A stretch of 64,000 nt of DNA from Scopulibacillus_A cellulosilyticus (GCF_042665295.1 NZ_JBHTCO010000004.1:310001-374000); one strand, 5' to 3'; positions 1 through 9,163 are shown, counted from the first letter of the stretch. Made by a program: numbers and translations. The notes: generated by a model not told the origin, from the letters alone.

Positions 1-749
1 AACTGACGCCTAATATTACTGACATCACCGTTACTGCAGCATCAGCTGTTCAGGGAGGTGCTGATGCGGTAAGCATGATTAATACAATTAATAGTTTGGC
101 AGGGGTCGATTTTGATACATGGGAGACGATACCAAGTGTAGCCGGAAAAGGGGCGCATGGAGGGTATTGCGGTCCGGCGGTGAAGCCGATAGCCCTTAAT
201 ATGGTAGCCGAATGTGCAAGACATCCAAAAATTAATGTGCCTATATCCGGTATTGGCGGTATTTCCACATGGCAAGATGCTGTTGAGTTCATGTTAATGG
301 GAGCAACGGGGGTTCAAGTGTGTACGGCTGCCATGCATCATGGATTTAGAATAGTCGAGGATATGATTGATGGATTAAATCATTATCTGGAAGAAAAAGG
401 CCTGTCATCTGTTAATGAGCTTATAGGAAAATCCGTTCATAGATTCACTGATTGGGGAGACCTTGATTTAAATTATAAACTTGTTGCCCGGATAAACAAT
501 GATATTTGTATTAACTGCAATAAATGCCATATTGCCTGTGAAGATACTGCTCATCAGTGCATTGATATGTTAACGGATAACAATGGCAAGAAATATCTAG
601 AAGTGCGGGAAGAGGAATGTGTCGGCTGCAACCTTTGCTCGAATGTCTGTCCTGTTGAGGGTGCGATTGATATGGTAGAGCTTCCGCGAACACTTCCGTC
701 AATGACATGGAATGAACGGCAAAAAGCGATTCAAAATCCGGTTTATTAG
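1..749 (+). CDS. preA: NAD-dependent dihydropyrimidine dehydrogenase subunit PreA (5' truncated by window edge)
   Basis: This is the C-terminal part of the catalytic subunit that reduces uracil or thymine to the 5,6-dihydro form. The reading frame is open from base 3 and runs through an internal ATG at 75, so the true start lies upstream of the window. The visible part holds the end of the FMN-binding barrel (ISGIGGIST, then MLMGATGVQVCTA) and two C-terminal [4Fe-4S] motifs, CINCNKCHIAC and CVGCNLCSNVCP, as expected for PreA. The partner PreT is presumably upstream. The next gene, 38 bases downstream, is the second enzyme of the same pathway. Identification is firm; the missing N-terminus cannot be judged. 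Confidence 0.93.
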   Translation, partial: LTPNITDITVTAASAVQGGADAVSMINTINSLAGVDFDTWETIPSVAGKGAHGGYCGPAVKPIALNMVAECARHPKINVPISGIGGISTWQDAVEFMLMGATGVQVCTAAMHHGFRIVEDMIDGLNHYLEEKGLSSVNELIGKSVHRFTDWGDLDLNYKLVARINNDICINCNKCHIACEDTAHQCIDMLTDNNGKKYLEVREEECVGCNLCSNVCPVEGAIDMVELPRTLPSMTWNERQKAIQNPVY

Positions 750-787
750 TTTATTAGATTTATCTAATGGATATGGGGGTTTTTTAT

Positions 788-2206
788 ATGAAAAAAATCA
801 TTAAAAATGGAACAGTTGTAACTGCAGCTGATACTTATCATGCTGATATTCTTATAGAAAATGATAAGGTGAAAAGCATAGGCGGCAACTTATCCGATTC
901 TGATGCGGAAATCGTTGATGCCAAAGGTATGTATGTTTTCCCCGGCGGTGTTGATCCGCATACCCATATGGAAATGCCTTTCGGAGGAACAGTGACAAAG
1001 GATGACTTTGAAACAGGAACAATCGCTGCCGCTTATGGGGGAACGACAACAATCATAGATTTTTGCCTGACTGATAAAGGAAAATCATTAAAAAGCGCTA
1101 TCGAGAAATGGCATAAGAAATCAAATGATAAAGCGGTTATTGACTATAGCTTCCATTTAATGATCGGCGAAATCAATGACAAAGTTTTAGAAGAGTTACC
1201 TGTAATCATTAAAGAAGAAGGCATTACATCCTTTAAAGTTTTCATGGCTTATAAAAATGTTTTTCAGGCGGATGACGAAACTTTATTTAGAACATTAATT
1301 ACTGCCAAGGAACACGGGGCGCTCGTCATGGTTCATGCCGAAAACGGCGATGTTATTGAACATTTAACTAAGAAAGCATTAGAAGAAGGACATACCGAGC
1401 CGATTTACCATGCACTGACCCGGCCATCAGAAGCTGAAGGGGAGGCGACAGGGCGTGCGGCGAAACTGACGGGTCTCGCAAACTCTCAGTTATATGTTGT
1501 TCATGTGACTTGTCAAGAAGCAGTCGAACAAATAGCAAATGCCCGAAGCAAAGGGTACCAAGTGTGGGGTGAAACATGCCCGCAATATTTAGTGCTTGAT
1601 CAATCCTATCTGGAAAAACCGAATTTTGAAGGTGCAAAATATGTTTGGTCCCCGCCATTAAGAGAGAAATTCCATCAGGATGTTTTATGGCATGCATTAA
1701 AAAGCGGACAGTTGCAAACGATTGGCTCCGATCAATGTTCATTTGATTTTAAAGGGCAAAAGGACCTTGGAAAAGATGATTTTTCAAAAATTCCTAACGG
1801 CGGTCCGTTTGTTGAGGATCGGGTCAGTGTTCTTTTTTCAGAGGGGGTAAAGAAAGGGCGTATTACTCTAAACGAATTTGTAGATTTGGTTTCTACAAGA
1901 GCCGCAAAGCTTTTTGGTTTGTTCCCGAAAAAAGGCACAATAGCGCCTGGCAGCGATGCGGATATCGTTATTTTTGATCCTAAAGTTGAAAGAACCTTAT
2001 CAGTCAATACCCACCATATGAATGTTGACTACAGTGCGCTTGAAGGGATGAAGGTGACCGGTGAACCTGTAACAGTTCTTTCCCGCGGCGAATATGTCAT
2101 TCGCGATAAACAATTTGTAGGAAAACCAGGCAAGGGGAAATATTTAAAACGCGCCCGATTTAATGCCGATTTAGAAACGAAAAAACAAACTTTTGACATT
2201 TTCTAA
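788..2206 (+). CDS. hydA: Dihydropyrimidinase (hydantoinase family)
   Basis: Opens the dihydropyrimidine ring to N-carbamoyl-beta-alanine or its methyl analogue; also called D-hydantoinase. The 472-aa length is normal. All binuclear-metal ligands of the family are visible: H58 and H60 (DPHTH), carbamylated K150 (TSFKVF), H183 (MVHAENGD), H239 (YVVHVT) and D315 (GSDQCS). An upstream in-frame ATG at 767 exists, but ATG 788 sits nine bases after a GGGGG Shine-Dalgarno and starts the protein at the usual MKKIIKNG, so it was chosen. It lies between preA and an NCS1 permease. No beta-ureidopropionase is present inside the window. Confidence 0.93.
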   Translation: MKKIIKNGTVVTAADTYHADILIENDKVKSIGGNLSDSDAEIVDAKGMYVFPGGVDPHTHMEMPFGGTVTKDDFETGTIAAAYGGTTTIIDFCLTDKGKSLKSAIEKWHKKSNDKAVIDYSFHLMIGEINDKVLEELPVIIKEEGITSFKVFMAYKNVFQADDETLFRTLITAKEHGALVMVHAENGDVIEHLTKKALEEGHTEPIYHALTRPSEAEGEATGRAAKLTGLANSQLYVVHVTCQEAVEQIANARSKGYQVWGETCPQYLVLDQSYLEKPNFEGAKYVWSPPLREKFHQDVLWHALKSGQLQTIGSDQCSFDFKGQKDLGKDDFSKIPNGGPFVEDRVSVLFSEGVKKGRITLNEFVDLVSTRAAKLFGLFPKKGTIAPGSDADIVIFDPKVERTLSVNTHHMNVDYSALEGMKVTGEPVTVLSRGEYVIRDKQFVGKPGKGKYLKRARFNADLETKKQTFDIF

Positions 2207-2213
2207 TCCTGAA

Positions 2214-2258
2214 GCTTGGCCTATTTCCCATTTAGGTCAAGCGCTTTTCCTGTTTTTT
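2214..2258 (+). terminator. Hairpin between dihydropyrimidinase and permease genes
   Basis: GCTTGGCCTA pairs with TAGGTCAAGC (10 bp, one G-U) around a short loop, followed by an interrupted T-rich run. The weak U-tract and same-strand genes on both sides suggest partial termination or mRNA processing that lowers permease expression. Confidence 0.5.
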
Positions 2259-2284
2259 AAATTAAATTCTTAGGAGGCAACACC

Positions 2285-3802
2285 ATGAAAAAATCAAATG
2301 ATTATCTTAGGTCTCCTGATTTGCTTCCAATCAGCCATGATAAAAAAACAATAAGTACACTGGGATTTTGTTTCATGTGGGTAGGAATGGCGATTCTGTT
2401 AGCCACGTTTGAAATCGGTGCAGCAGGTATTCAGCATCTGTCTTTAGGATGGGTCATTATCGCTACACTGATCGGCTGTGTGGCCATTGGTATATTTATA
2501 ACAATCATCGGCGATATAGGAATAGAGCACGGGCTGTCCTTTCCGGTTTACATGCGGGCGCCGTTCGGGACAGTCGGTACACATATTCCATCTATTATCC
2601 GGGCGATTGCCGCTTCCTTTTGGTTTGGAATTAATACTTATTTTGGCGCTACAGCGATTAATGCTATTTTGGCGACATTAGCCGGTTTTAATCATTGGCT
2701 GATTTGTTATTTGATTTTTGCCGTCATCCAGTTAATGAATACGGCATCAGGGATTAAGTCTGTTGAAAGATTTGCAGATATATCGGCTCCTATCATTATT
2801 ATCATTTCATTATTTATGTACAGTTCTTTATCACAGCACGCTCTCGAGCAGGGAAGGGATGTTTGGTCATGGGTGGAAAGTCCTGTCACAGGCGGCGCAG
2901 CGGTGACGGCGTTTTTGGTTGTTTTATTCAGTAATATGGGTTTTTGGGCGACACTTGGGACTGATATCCCGACACTTTCCCGCTTCATCAAAGCACCGAA
3001 ATACGAAAGAAATTGGTTTAAAAGGAATAAAGGAACACTTATTGGCAGTATTGTTGCCCTTCCATTGACCGAAGCATTTATGATAATGATCGGTGCCGCC
3101 TCTTATGCAGCCGCGAAAACTTCCAATCCTGTTTTTGCCTTGCAGCATTCCTTATCAGGATGGATGTTAGCGATATTATTATTAATGGTCGTTTTGACTC
3201 AATGGTCTACGAACATATCAGCAAACCTTGTTCCGGCGGCGGCGATTTTTTCAAATGCCGGCGGTCCAAAGGTTTCATTTGCGGCAGCGGTTTTTATAGC
3301 CGGAATTGTCGGTACTGTTATTGAGCCGTGGAATGTCTTTAATATCCTCACCCAAGTCTTATTAATTATTGGCGCTGTTCTATCTTCGATTACCGGTATC
3401 CTTTTTGCTGATTATTATCTTTTAAGGAAAAGAAGAGTCAATGTTCAAGATTTATATAAAGCAGACGGGCAGTATAAATTTTACCATGGTGTGAATATTG
3501 CCGGCTTTATATCATGGTTTGCCGGCGGGCTGGCAGCCTACTTGCTGATGAATTATTCTTTCATCGTCGGTTTTATTGTCGCTGGTGCTGTTTATTATTT
3601 TTTAGGAAAGTTATGGTATTACAAAAAATACCCGCAATTAGAGATAAAGGATCCATCAGATGAAAAATATTTAGGTATAACAGTCGGGCGTGATTGGGTC
3701 ATATCACCCGAACTGGAGGTTGTAAAAGGGAAGGACATAGAGGGCAAAACTGAATTTAACATAATGAATCAGAATCAAAATTCCAAAGGTAAATTGGAGT
3801 AG
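2285..3802 (+). CDS. NCS1 family nucleobase/hydantoin permease
   Basis: Proton- or sodium-coupled importer of the nucleobase:cation symporter-1 family (uracil, cytosine, allantoin and hydantoin carriers). It has 505 residues with about twelve hydrophobic segments, and an N-terminal stretch SPDLLPISHDKKT before the first membrane helix that is typical of NCS1. AGGAGG lies ten bases before the ATG. Position between dihydropyrimidinase and the downstream semialdehyde dehydrogenase suggests uracil, thymine or a dihydropyrimidine as substrate; that is inference from context, since NCS1 specificity cannot be read from sequence by eye. A soluble C-terminal tail of about 45 residues is present. Confidence 0.88.
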   Translation: MKKSNDYLRSPDLLPISHDKKTISTLGFCFMWVGMAILLATFEIGAAGIQHLSLGWVIIATLIGCVAIGIFITIIGDIGIEHGLSFPVYMRAPFGTVGTHIPSIIRAIAASFWFGINTYFGATAINAILATLAGFNHWLICYLIFAVIQLMNTASGIKSVERFADISAPIIIIISLFMYSSLSQHALEQGRDVWSWVESPVTGGAAVTAFLVVLFSNMGFWATLGTDIPTLSRFIKAPKYERNWFKRNKGTLIGSIVALPLTEAFMIMIGAASYAAAKTSNPVFALQHSLSGWMLAILLLMVVLTQWSTNISANLVPAAAIFSNAGGPKVSFAAAVFIAGIVGTVIEPWNVFNILTQVLLIIGAVLSSITGILFADYYLLRKRRVNVQDLYKADGQYKFYHGVNIAGFISWFAGGLAAYLLMNYSFIVGFIVAGAVYYFLGKLWYYKKYPQLEIKDPSDEKYLGITVGRDWVISPELEVVKGKDIEGKTEFNIMNQNQNSKGKLE

Positions 3803-3817
3803 GGAGGTTTATTCGGA

Positions 3818-4021
3818 ATGTCAACACATAAAAGGTATTTAGAGGAAAAAAAGACAATTGATTTACTTCTTCATGAGGGTTATGTGATTCGTAAAGTTAC
3901 TGAAAAATTGGATGGGGACCTTGTAGAATTTCAGAAAGGCAAGAAATTAGAAATGCATTATATTCAAAATCCGGATGCGAGGAAATACTTTTCTGCTGCT
4001 TTATTGAGCAGAAAAAAATGA
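3818..4021 (+). CDS. Small hydrophilic protein of unknown function
   Basis: A 67-aa charged protein that I do not recognise. It has no membrane segment or signal peptide, no cysteine, and ends in ARKYFSAALLSRKK. Its GGGAGG ribosome binding site lies eleven bases before the ATG and it starts only 15 bases after the permease stop, so it is very likely translated from the same mRNA. A pathway-associated role (small regulator or chaperone) is possible only by context. Confidence 0.6.
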   Translation: MSTHKRYLEEKKTIDLLLHEGYVIRKVTEKLDGDLVEFQKGKKLEMHYIQNPDARKYFSAALLSRKK

Positions 4022-4157
4022 TGGGTTTACATGTTTGTTTAAAAATATTCTCTTAGGTTTAACTTTTTGTCTAATGCTTTTCTGCTGTTTTCATTCTATA
4101 CTAACTAAAAGACTTAAAATATTTATAATATTCATTCATAATTAAGGAGGCCTTTTC

Positions 4158-5618
4158 ATGACCACGACAACGTCTAAGGTAGAAACACTAAAAAACTTTA
4201 TTAATGGACAATGGGTGCCATCAGGAGCAAAAGACATTCAAGATGTCCCTAACCCTGCTACTGAGGAAATTGTCGCACGTGTCCCAATTTCAACATTCGA
4301 TGATGTCGATAAAGCAGTGACGGCTGCAAAGGAAGCCTTTAAGACATGGCGTAAAACACCTGTACAAAAACGTGCGCGTATTCTATATAACTTTCATCAT
4401 CTTGTAATGGAAAATCAAGATGAGCTTGCCAATATGATCACACGTGAAAATGGCAAAAGCATTAATGAAGCTTATGGCGAAGTCTTACGCGGGGTTGAAT
4501 GTGTCGAATTTGCTTGCGGAGCGCCGAGCTTAATGATGGGGGATTCTCTATCGACAATCGGTCCGAGTATTGATTCAGAAATGTATCGTTATCCAATCGG
4601 TGTTGTCGGCGGCATCACACCGTTTAATTTCCCGATGATGGTGCCATGCTGGATGTTCCCTCTGGCCATTGCTTGCGGCAACACATTTGTTCTGAAGCCT
4701 TCAGAGCGTACACCGATTCTTGCTAATCGTCTCGCGGAACTATTGAAGGAAGCAGGTCTTCCAGATGGCGTCTTCAATATCGTTCACGGCGCTCATGATG
4801 TTGTTAACGGATTAATTGAACATCAAGATGTAAAAGCAATATCTTTCGTAGGTTCACAGCCCGTTGCAAAGTATGTCTATGAGAAAGCTTCTTCATTCGG
4901 CAAGCGGGTGCAAGCGCTTTCCGGTGCTAAAAATCATCATATTGTCATGCCCGATGCTGATGTGAATCAAGCAACGGACAGTATTATCAGCTCCGCGTTT
5001 GGAAGTGCAGGACAACGTTGTATGGCTTGCAGTGCTGTCGTAGTTGTTGGAGACGGCGAGAAATTCGTTCAAACATTAAAGCAAGCAGCTGATGATACGA
5101 AAATTGGCAATGGTATAGATGAAAGTGTTGTATTAACGCCGGTCATCCGTGACTCCCAGCGTCAAAAGGCTATTGGTTATATTGAAAAAGGTCTTGAAGA
5201 AGGTGCTGAATTAATTCGCGATGGCAGGAAAGATATAGATAATTTTGAAAAAGGTTATTTTCTCGGCGCGACGATCTTTGATCATGTAAAACCAGGCATG
5301 TCAGTCGGCCGTGATGAAATTTTTGCACCTGTATTAAGTCTCTACCGTGCAAAGGATTTAGATGAGGCTTTAGAAATTGTTAACAGCTCGCAATTTGGCA
5401 ATTCAGCCACACTGTATTCAAATGATGCAAAGGCAATCAGACAATTCCGTGAAGAGGCAGAACCGGGAATGCTCGGTGTCAATGTTGGTGTACCTGTCCC
5501 AATGGCATTCTTCCCGTTCTCAGGTGCGAAAGATTCATTTTACGGCGATCTCCATGCAAACGGTAAAGACGGTGTTGAATTTTATACGAAAAAGAAAATG
5601 TTTACGACACGATATTAA
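4158..5618 (+). CDS. mmsA: CoA-acylating methylmalonate/malonate-semialdehyde dehydrogenase
   Basis: Oxidises malonate semialdehyde to acetyl-CoA or methylmalonate semialdehyde to propionyl-CoA with NAD and CoA, releasing CO2. The 486-aa protein has the ALDH fold with the nucleophile C288 in GSAGQRCMA, the MMSDH form of the motif, and TPFNFPMMVP in the cofactor-binding half. An excellent AAGGAGG lies nine bases upstream of the ATG. Placed between dihydropyrimidinase and an omega-aminotransferase, it completes the route from uracil or thymine to acetyl-CoA or propionyl-CoA. The 136-base gap upstream suggests it may have its own promoter. Confidence 0.94.
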   Translation: MTTTTSKVETLKNFINGQWVPSGAKDIQDVPNPATEEIVARVPISTFDDVDKAVTAAKEAFKTWRKTPVQKRARILYNFHHLVMENQDELANMITRENGKSINEAYGEVLRGVECVEFACGAPSLMMGDSLSTIGPSIDSEMYRYPIGVVGGITPFNFPMMVPCWMFPLAIACGNTFVLKPSERTPILANRLAELLKEAGLPDGVFNIVHGAHDVVNGLIEHQDVKAISFVGSQPVAKYVYEKASSFGKRVQALSGAKNHHIVMPDADVNQATDSIISSAFGSAGQRCMACSAVVVVGDGEKFVQTLKQAADDTKIGNGIDESVVLTPVIRDSQRQKAIGYIEKGLEEGAELIRDGRKDIDNFEKGYFLGATIFDHVKPGMSVGRDEIFAPVLSLYRAKDLDEALEIVNSSQFGNSATLYSNDAKAIRQFREEAEPGMLGVNVGVPVPMAFFPFSGAKDSFYGDLHANGKDGVEFYTKKKMFTTRY

Positions 5619-5635
5619 TAAAGGGGGCGGCAGCG

Positions 5636-6985
5636 GTGTCTACCAATGTTAAAAATGATCTCTTAAAAAAAGACGAAAAATACGTTTGGCATGCAATGAA
5701 AGGCTATAATGAGAACAGTGCATCTCTATTGATTACGGAAGCTGATGGCGCTTGGATAACTGATGCGGACGGCAATAAGTATTTGGACGGCATGTCGGGA
5801 TTATGGTGTGTCAATGTTGGATACGGCCGTAAAGAGCTGGCGGAAGCGGCTTATGAACAACTGAAAACTATGTCGTACGTTCCAATGTCAAACACTCATG
5901 AACCCGCTATCAGGCTTGCCGAAAAACTGAATGAATGGTTGGAAGACGATTATGTGATCTTCTTCTCAAACAGCGGCTCTGAAGCCAATGAAACAGCTTT
6001 TAAGATCGCCCGGCAGTATCACCAACAAAACGGCGAAGGGGGACGCTTTAAATTCGTTTCCCGTTACAGGGCTTACCATGGTAATTCAATGGGGGCGCTT
6101 GCTGCTACAGGCCAGGCGCAGCGAAAGTACCGTTATGAACCGCTGGGTCAAGGATTCATTCATGTTTCACCGCCAGATGTCTATCGTTCTCCTTATTCGG
6201 GCTCTGTGGAAGAGATCGGCCAGGCTTATGCGGATGAAATTGATCGGACGATTACATGGGAGTTTAATGAAACAGTTGCCGGTATTATTATGGAACCGAT
6301 CATTACCGGCGGCGGTGTGATTGTACCTCCAGAAAATTACTTGCCGGCTGTTAAAGAAATCTGTGAACGTCATGGCGTATTATTAATCATTGACGAAGTG
6401 ATTTGCGGTTTTGGCCGTACCGGAAAAAAATTCGGTCATATGAATTACGGCATCAAACCGGATATCGTGACGATGGCAAAAGGTTTGACGAGCGCGTACT
6501 TACCGCTGTCGGCAACTGCGGTAAGAAGAGAAATTTTTGAAGGATTTAAAGAAACTGAAGACTATAACCGTTTTCGTCATGTCAACACGTTTGGCGGCAA
6601 TCCTGCGGCGTGCGCCTTGGCATTAAAAAATCTTGAGATTATGGAAAATGAGCACCTGATTGAGCGTTCAGCAGAACTTGGAGAAAAATTGGCAAAAGAA
6701 ATGGCTGAATTAAAAGAGCATCCGAATGTCGGCGATATACGTTCTAAAGGATTACTTATGGGTATAGAACTTGTAGAAAACAAACAGACGAAAAAACCAG
6801 CTTCTGCCGAAATTGTCAACCGAGTCATTGCCGCTTGCAAAGATAAGGGACTGATTATTGGTAAAAACGGTGATACCGTTGCCGGTTTCAATAATATCAT
6901 TGCACTATCCCCGCCGCTTAGCATGACAGATGATGATTTCGCATTTCTTGTAAAAACATTAAAAGAAGCAATCGTAAATATTTAG
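5636..6985 (+). CDS. Class III omega-aminotransferase (beta-alanine:pyruvate type)
   Basis: PLP enzyme expected to transaminate beta-alanine or 3-aminoisobutyrate, giving the semialdehyde consumed by the gene just upstream. The 449-aa protein shows SNSGSEANE for phosphate binding, D253 in IIDEVICGFGRTG, and the Schiff-base lysine K282 in TMAKGLTSAYLPLSA. Start is GTG 5636, with AAAGGGGG ten bases upstream and a gap of only 17 bases from mmsA. Substrate choice is inferred from neighbours; relatives include omega-amino acid:pyruvate transaminases. A strong terminator overlaps its stop codon. Confidence 0.9.
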   Translation: MSTNVKNDLLKKDEKYVWHAMKGYNENSASLLITEADGAWITDADGNKYLDGMSGLWCVNVGYGRKELAEAAYEQLKTMSYVPMSNTHEPAIRLAEKLNEWLEDDYVIFFSNSGSEANETAFKIARQYHQQNGEGGRFKFVSRYRAYHGNSMGALAATGQAQRKYRYEPLGQGFIHVSPPDVYRSPYSGSVEEIGQAYADEIDRTITWEFNETVAGIIMEPIITGGGVIVPPENYLPAVKEICERHGVLLIIDEVICGFGRTGKKFGHMNYGIKPDIVTMAKGLTSAYLPLSATAVRREIFEGFKETEDYNRFRHVNTFGGNPAACALALKNLEIMENEHLIERSAELGEKLAKEMAELKEHPNVGDIRSKGLLMGIELVENKQTKKPASAEIVNRVIAACKDKGLIIGKNGDTVAGFNNIIALSPPLSMTDDDFAFLVKTLKEAIVNI

Positions 6986-7024
6986 AGAAAACTTGCCAGC
7001 CGGCAAGTTTTCTCTATTTTTTTA
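6985..7024 (+). terminator. Strong intrinsic terminator after the pyrimidine-catabolism genes
   Basis: Perfect 13-bp stem GAGAAAACTTGCC/GGCAAGTTTTCTC with a four-base loop, then a T-rich run. It starts at the last base of the aminotransferase stop codon. Confidence 0.92.
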
Positions 7025-7052
7025 ACTAGAACCGGGCCTTTCGCATATGGTA
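7025..7052 (+). promoter_or_regulatory. Candidate sporulation (SigK-like) promoter before the LysM-GH18 gene
   Basis: AC at 7025, a 17-base gap, then CATATGGTA at 7044-7052 fits the AC-N17-CATANNNTA form recognised by SigK-type factors. The inferred start would lie only a few bases before the Shine-Dalgarno, so the match could be chance. Confidence 0.3.
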
Positions 7053-7077
7053 TTTACAGGGAAGGGGAGGGGATATC

Positions 7078-8337
7078 TTGTTTGTCTATACCGTGAAACC
7101 GGGAGATTCATTATATTCAATTAGCCAAAAGTATCATATCCCTCTTAACAGCATTCGGATGGTTAATGGGTTGTATCGCGAGAATATTACCCCGGGGCAG
7201 GCATTGCTTATAACAAGCGATACTTATATTGTTCAGCAGGGTGACAGCTTTTACTCAATTGCCAAAACGGCTTATCAGTCACAGGAGTCGCTTATAAGGG
7301 CGAACCCATCGTTAAATCCAAATCAATTGCAGCCGGGTATGAGGATAAGAATTCCGGAAGTATCCAAAGAATATATAACAACTTTTGGTTACACAGTCAT
7401 TAGAGGTTTGGAATCAGATGTAAAACAAATTGAAGATTTTGCTCCTTATACTACTTTAATGGCTTTATTTGAATACCATGTCTTTTCAAATGGATCACTC
7501 AGCCAATTAAATGTAACTGCCGAAGTTCAAGCCGCCTGGCGCAATCATATGACGCCTTTAGCCACCATTACTAACTTAACCCAACAAGGATTTAGCTCAA
7601 GCTTGGTTCACCAAGTATTAAGTGACCCGGCCGTCAGTGAAAAACTTATTGATAATATCCACCGATTAGTAACTAGAGACGGCTACGGCGGTGTCAATAT
7701 TGACTTTGAAAATGTATCGACGCGGGATCGGGATCTATTTTCATCATTCTTGCGCCGTTTGGGTCAACGGCTAAAAGAGAACAATCTAATGATGACGATA
7801 GCTGTACCGGCTAAAGAAAGTAATGATATTCCTTGGCTTAAAGGCTATGACTATGGTGCTATCGGATCAGTTGTAGACTATATGTTCATTATGGCATATG
7901 ACTGGCATTATCCGGGAAGCGAACCGGGTCCGGTAGCGCCAATCGGGAATATTCGAAGAACTTTAGACTTTACCGTGGGTAAGATCAGAAGTAATAAGAT
8001 TATTTTAGGCGTTCCGTATTACGGGTACGATTGGGTGCTGCCATATCGGCCTGGAAACTTGCCCGTTACGCTATCAGCGCAGGCAGCTGCCGTTGTTGCT
8101 ATGAATGCAAATGTGCCGATTCAGTATTCCGAACAAGATAAGTCACCTTTTTATTATTATACAGATCAATCCCGGCAAAGGCATGTTGTGTGGTTTGAAG
8201 ACAGCCGAAGTCTTATTGAAAAAGCATTATTAGTTCGTGAATACAAGCTTGGCGGAATAGGAGCCTGGCAATTAAGCTTCGGTGTTCCTCAGGGATCTTG
8301 GATTTTAACAAACTTTTTTAGGGTAAAAAAAGTTTAA
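7078..8337 (+). CDS. Spore cortex-lytic glycosidase, LysM-LysM-GH18 (YaaH/SleL family)
   Basis: Hydrolyses cortex peptidoglycan (N-acetylglucosaminidase) during spore germination. Two LysM repeats occupy residues 1-46 and 48-95 (YTVKPGDSLYSIS, YIVQQGDSFYSIA), followed by a glycoside hydrolase 18 barrel to residue 419 with the catalytic E211 in GGVNIDFENV and a later FIMAYDWHY. The 419-aa length is normal for YaaH/SleL. There is no signal peptide, as is usual for spore-coat-delivered forms. Start is TTG 7078 with a purine-rich GGGGAGGGG upstream. It neighbours other spore genes. YaaH and SleL cannot be told apart by eye. Confidence 0.9.
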   Translation: MFVYTVKPGDSLYSISQKYHIPLNSIRMVNGLYRENITPGQALLITSDTYIVQQGDSFYSIAKTAYQSQESLIRANPSLNPNQLQPGMRIRIPEVSKEYITTFGYTVIRGLESDVKQIEDFAPYTTLMALFEYHVFSNGSLSQLNVTAEVQAAWRNHMTPLATITNLTQQGFSSSLVHQVLSDPAVSEKLIDNIHRLVTRDGYGGVNIDFENVSTRDRDLFSSFLRRLGQRLKENNLMMTIAVPAKESNDIPWLKGYDYGAIGSVVDYMFIMAYDWHYPGSEPGPVAPIGNIRRTLDFTVGKIRSNKIILGVPYYGYDWVLPYRPGNLPVTLSAQAAAVVAMNANVPIQYSEQDKSPFYYYTDQSRQRHVVWFEDSRSLIEKALLVREYKLGGIGAWQLSFGVPQGSWILTNFFRVKKV

Positions 8338-8360
8338 CTATTTGTGAAAAGTAATGAAAA

Positions 8361-8400
8361 GCACGCTGACACCCTAAATGTTAAGCGTGTTTTTATTTTA
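8361..8400 (+). terminator. Intrinsic terminator after the cortex hydrolase
   Basis: CACGCT pairs with AGCGTG, with further imperfect pairing inside (ACA/TGT), followed by TTTTTATTTTA. Confidence 0.6.
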
Positions 8401-8582
8401 ACTAAATTCCTTATTTGATGGGATAGAGAACTAATCATTTCATGCCATGCTACATATAATAGCTATTATCCTGTTTGACTGGAAAAATACCTTTAATAAG
8501 AATTTGATGCAATCAGTACTGAAACAGAATTAAAAAATCAATGCTTATAGATTGAATTATCTTGATTATTGGGGGGATAACG

Positions 8583-8798
8583 TTGCCTTCACTTATAGGA
8601 CCGATTAAGGTTAACACAGTCTCTGGCGCGGTGAATTTCGGTGATACATTAAATGTTGCTCCCAAAGCGGTTTCAAAAACTTTTACTGGTTCAGGAGGAT
8701 TTGGCACTGGTGACTTTCATATTGAAAATAATGGTTTTAGTTTGACAAATACCTTTGACCCTGACATTAATGACACAAATAATGCAGGAAATAATTAG
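8583..8798 (+). CDS. GerPF-like spore germination protein (paralog 1 of 3)
   Basis: A 71-aa member of the GerPA/GerPF family (PF10676), small inner-coat or coat proteins that help germinants reach their receptors. Family marks are VNFGDTLNVAPK near the start and the C-terminal NTFDPDINDTNN. Start is TTG 8583, six bases after a GGGGGG Shine-Dalgarno, giving the conserved MPSLIGPIKV N-terminus; an upstream in-frame TTG at 8562 has no comparable site. It is first in a row of three homologous genes. The canonical six-gene gerP operon is not seen here. Confidence 0.85.
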   Translation: MPSLIGPIKVNTVSGAVNFGDTLNVAPKAVSKTFTGSGGFGTGDFHIENNGFSLTNTFDPDINDTNNAGNN

Positions 8799-8862
8799 AA
8801 TCGAAAGTTGATGCAATACTTTAAAAATAGGCAGGTGCATTCAATCGAAAGCGGATATTAGA

Positions 8863-8871
8863 CATATAATA
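8863..8871 (+). promoter_or_regulatory. CATATAATA -10-like element, also at 8453-8461
   Basis: The same nine bases occur upstream of the first (8453) and second (8863) GerPF-like genes and fit the CATANNNTA -10 form of SigK promoters. No convincing -35 is seen at either, so this is tentative. Confidence 0.3.
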
Positions 8872-8900
8872 TATCACTAATTGAAAAAGGAGCGAACAAA

Positions 8901-9116
8901 ATGCCTTCAATTGCAAAAGCTTTTAAATGCAGTTATGTCAGCGGCTCAGTTAACTTCGGAGATACTATTAATTTAGCACCAAAACAAGAAATTAAGTTTA
9001 TTTCTGGTTCAGGCGGGTCAAGGACAGGAGATTTTCATGTACAAAACAGTATATATTCTCTTACAAACACGTATGATTCTGATGTAAATGATATGAATAA
9101 TACAATGAATAGATAA
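8901..9116 (+). CDS. GerPF-like spore germination protein (paralog 2 of 3, divergent)
   Basis: A 71-aa protein with the same plan as its neighbours: VNFGDTINLAPK, a glycine-rich middle GSGGSRTGDFHVQN, and C-terminal NTYDSDVNDMNN. It is the most diverged of the three, with AKAFKCSYVSG replacing the GPIKVNTVSG-like segment and a cysteine the others lack. ATG start with AAAAAGGAG upstream. Probably a spore coat or inner-coat protein; function by family only. Confidence 0.82.
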   Translation: MPSIAKAFKCSYVSGSVNFGDTINLAPKQEIKFISGSGGSRTGDFHVQNSIYSLTNTYDSDVNDMNNTMNR

Positions 9117-9163
9117 CTTTCTTATGGGTAATGCCCATATCAAAGTTAAAAGGCGTGATTATA

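Noticed and set aside
42..292. Two overlapping minus-strand ORFs over the preA gene
   Set aside because: Shadows of a clear coding frame, no ribosome binding site and no recognisable domain.
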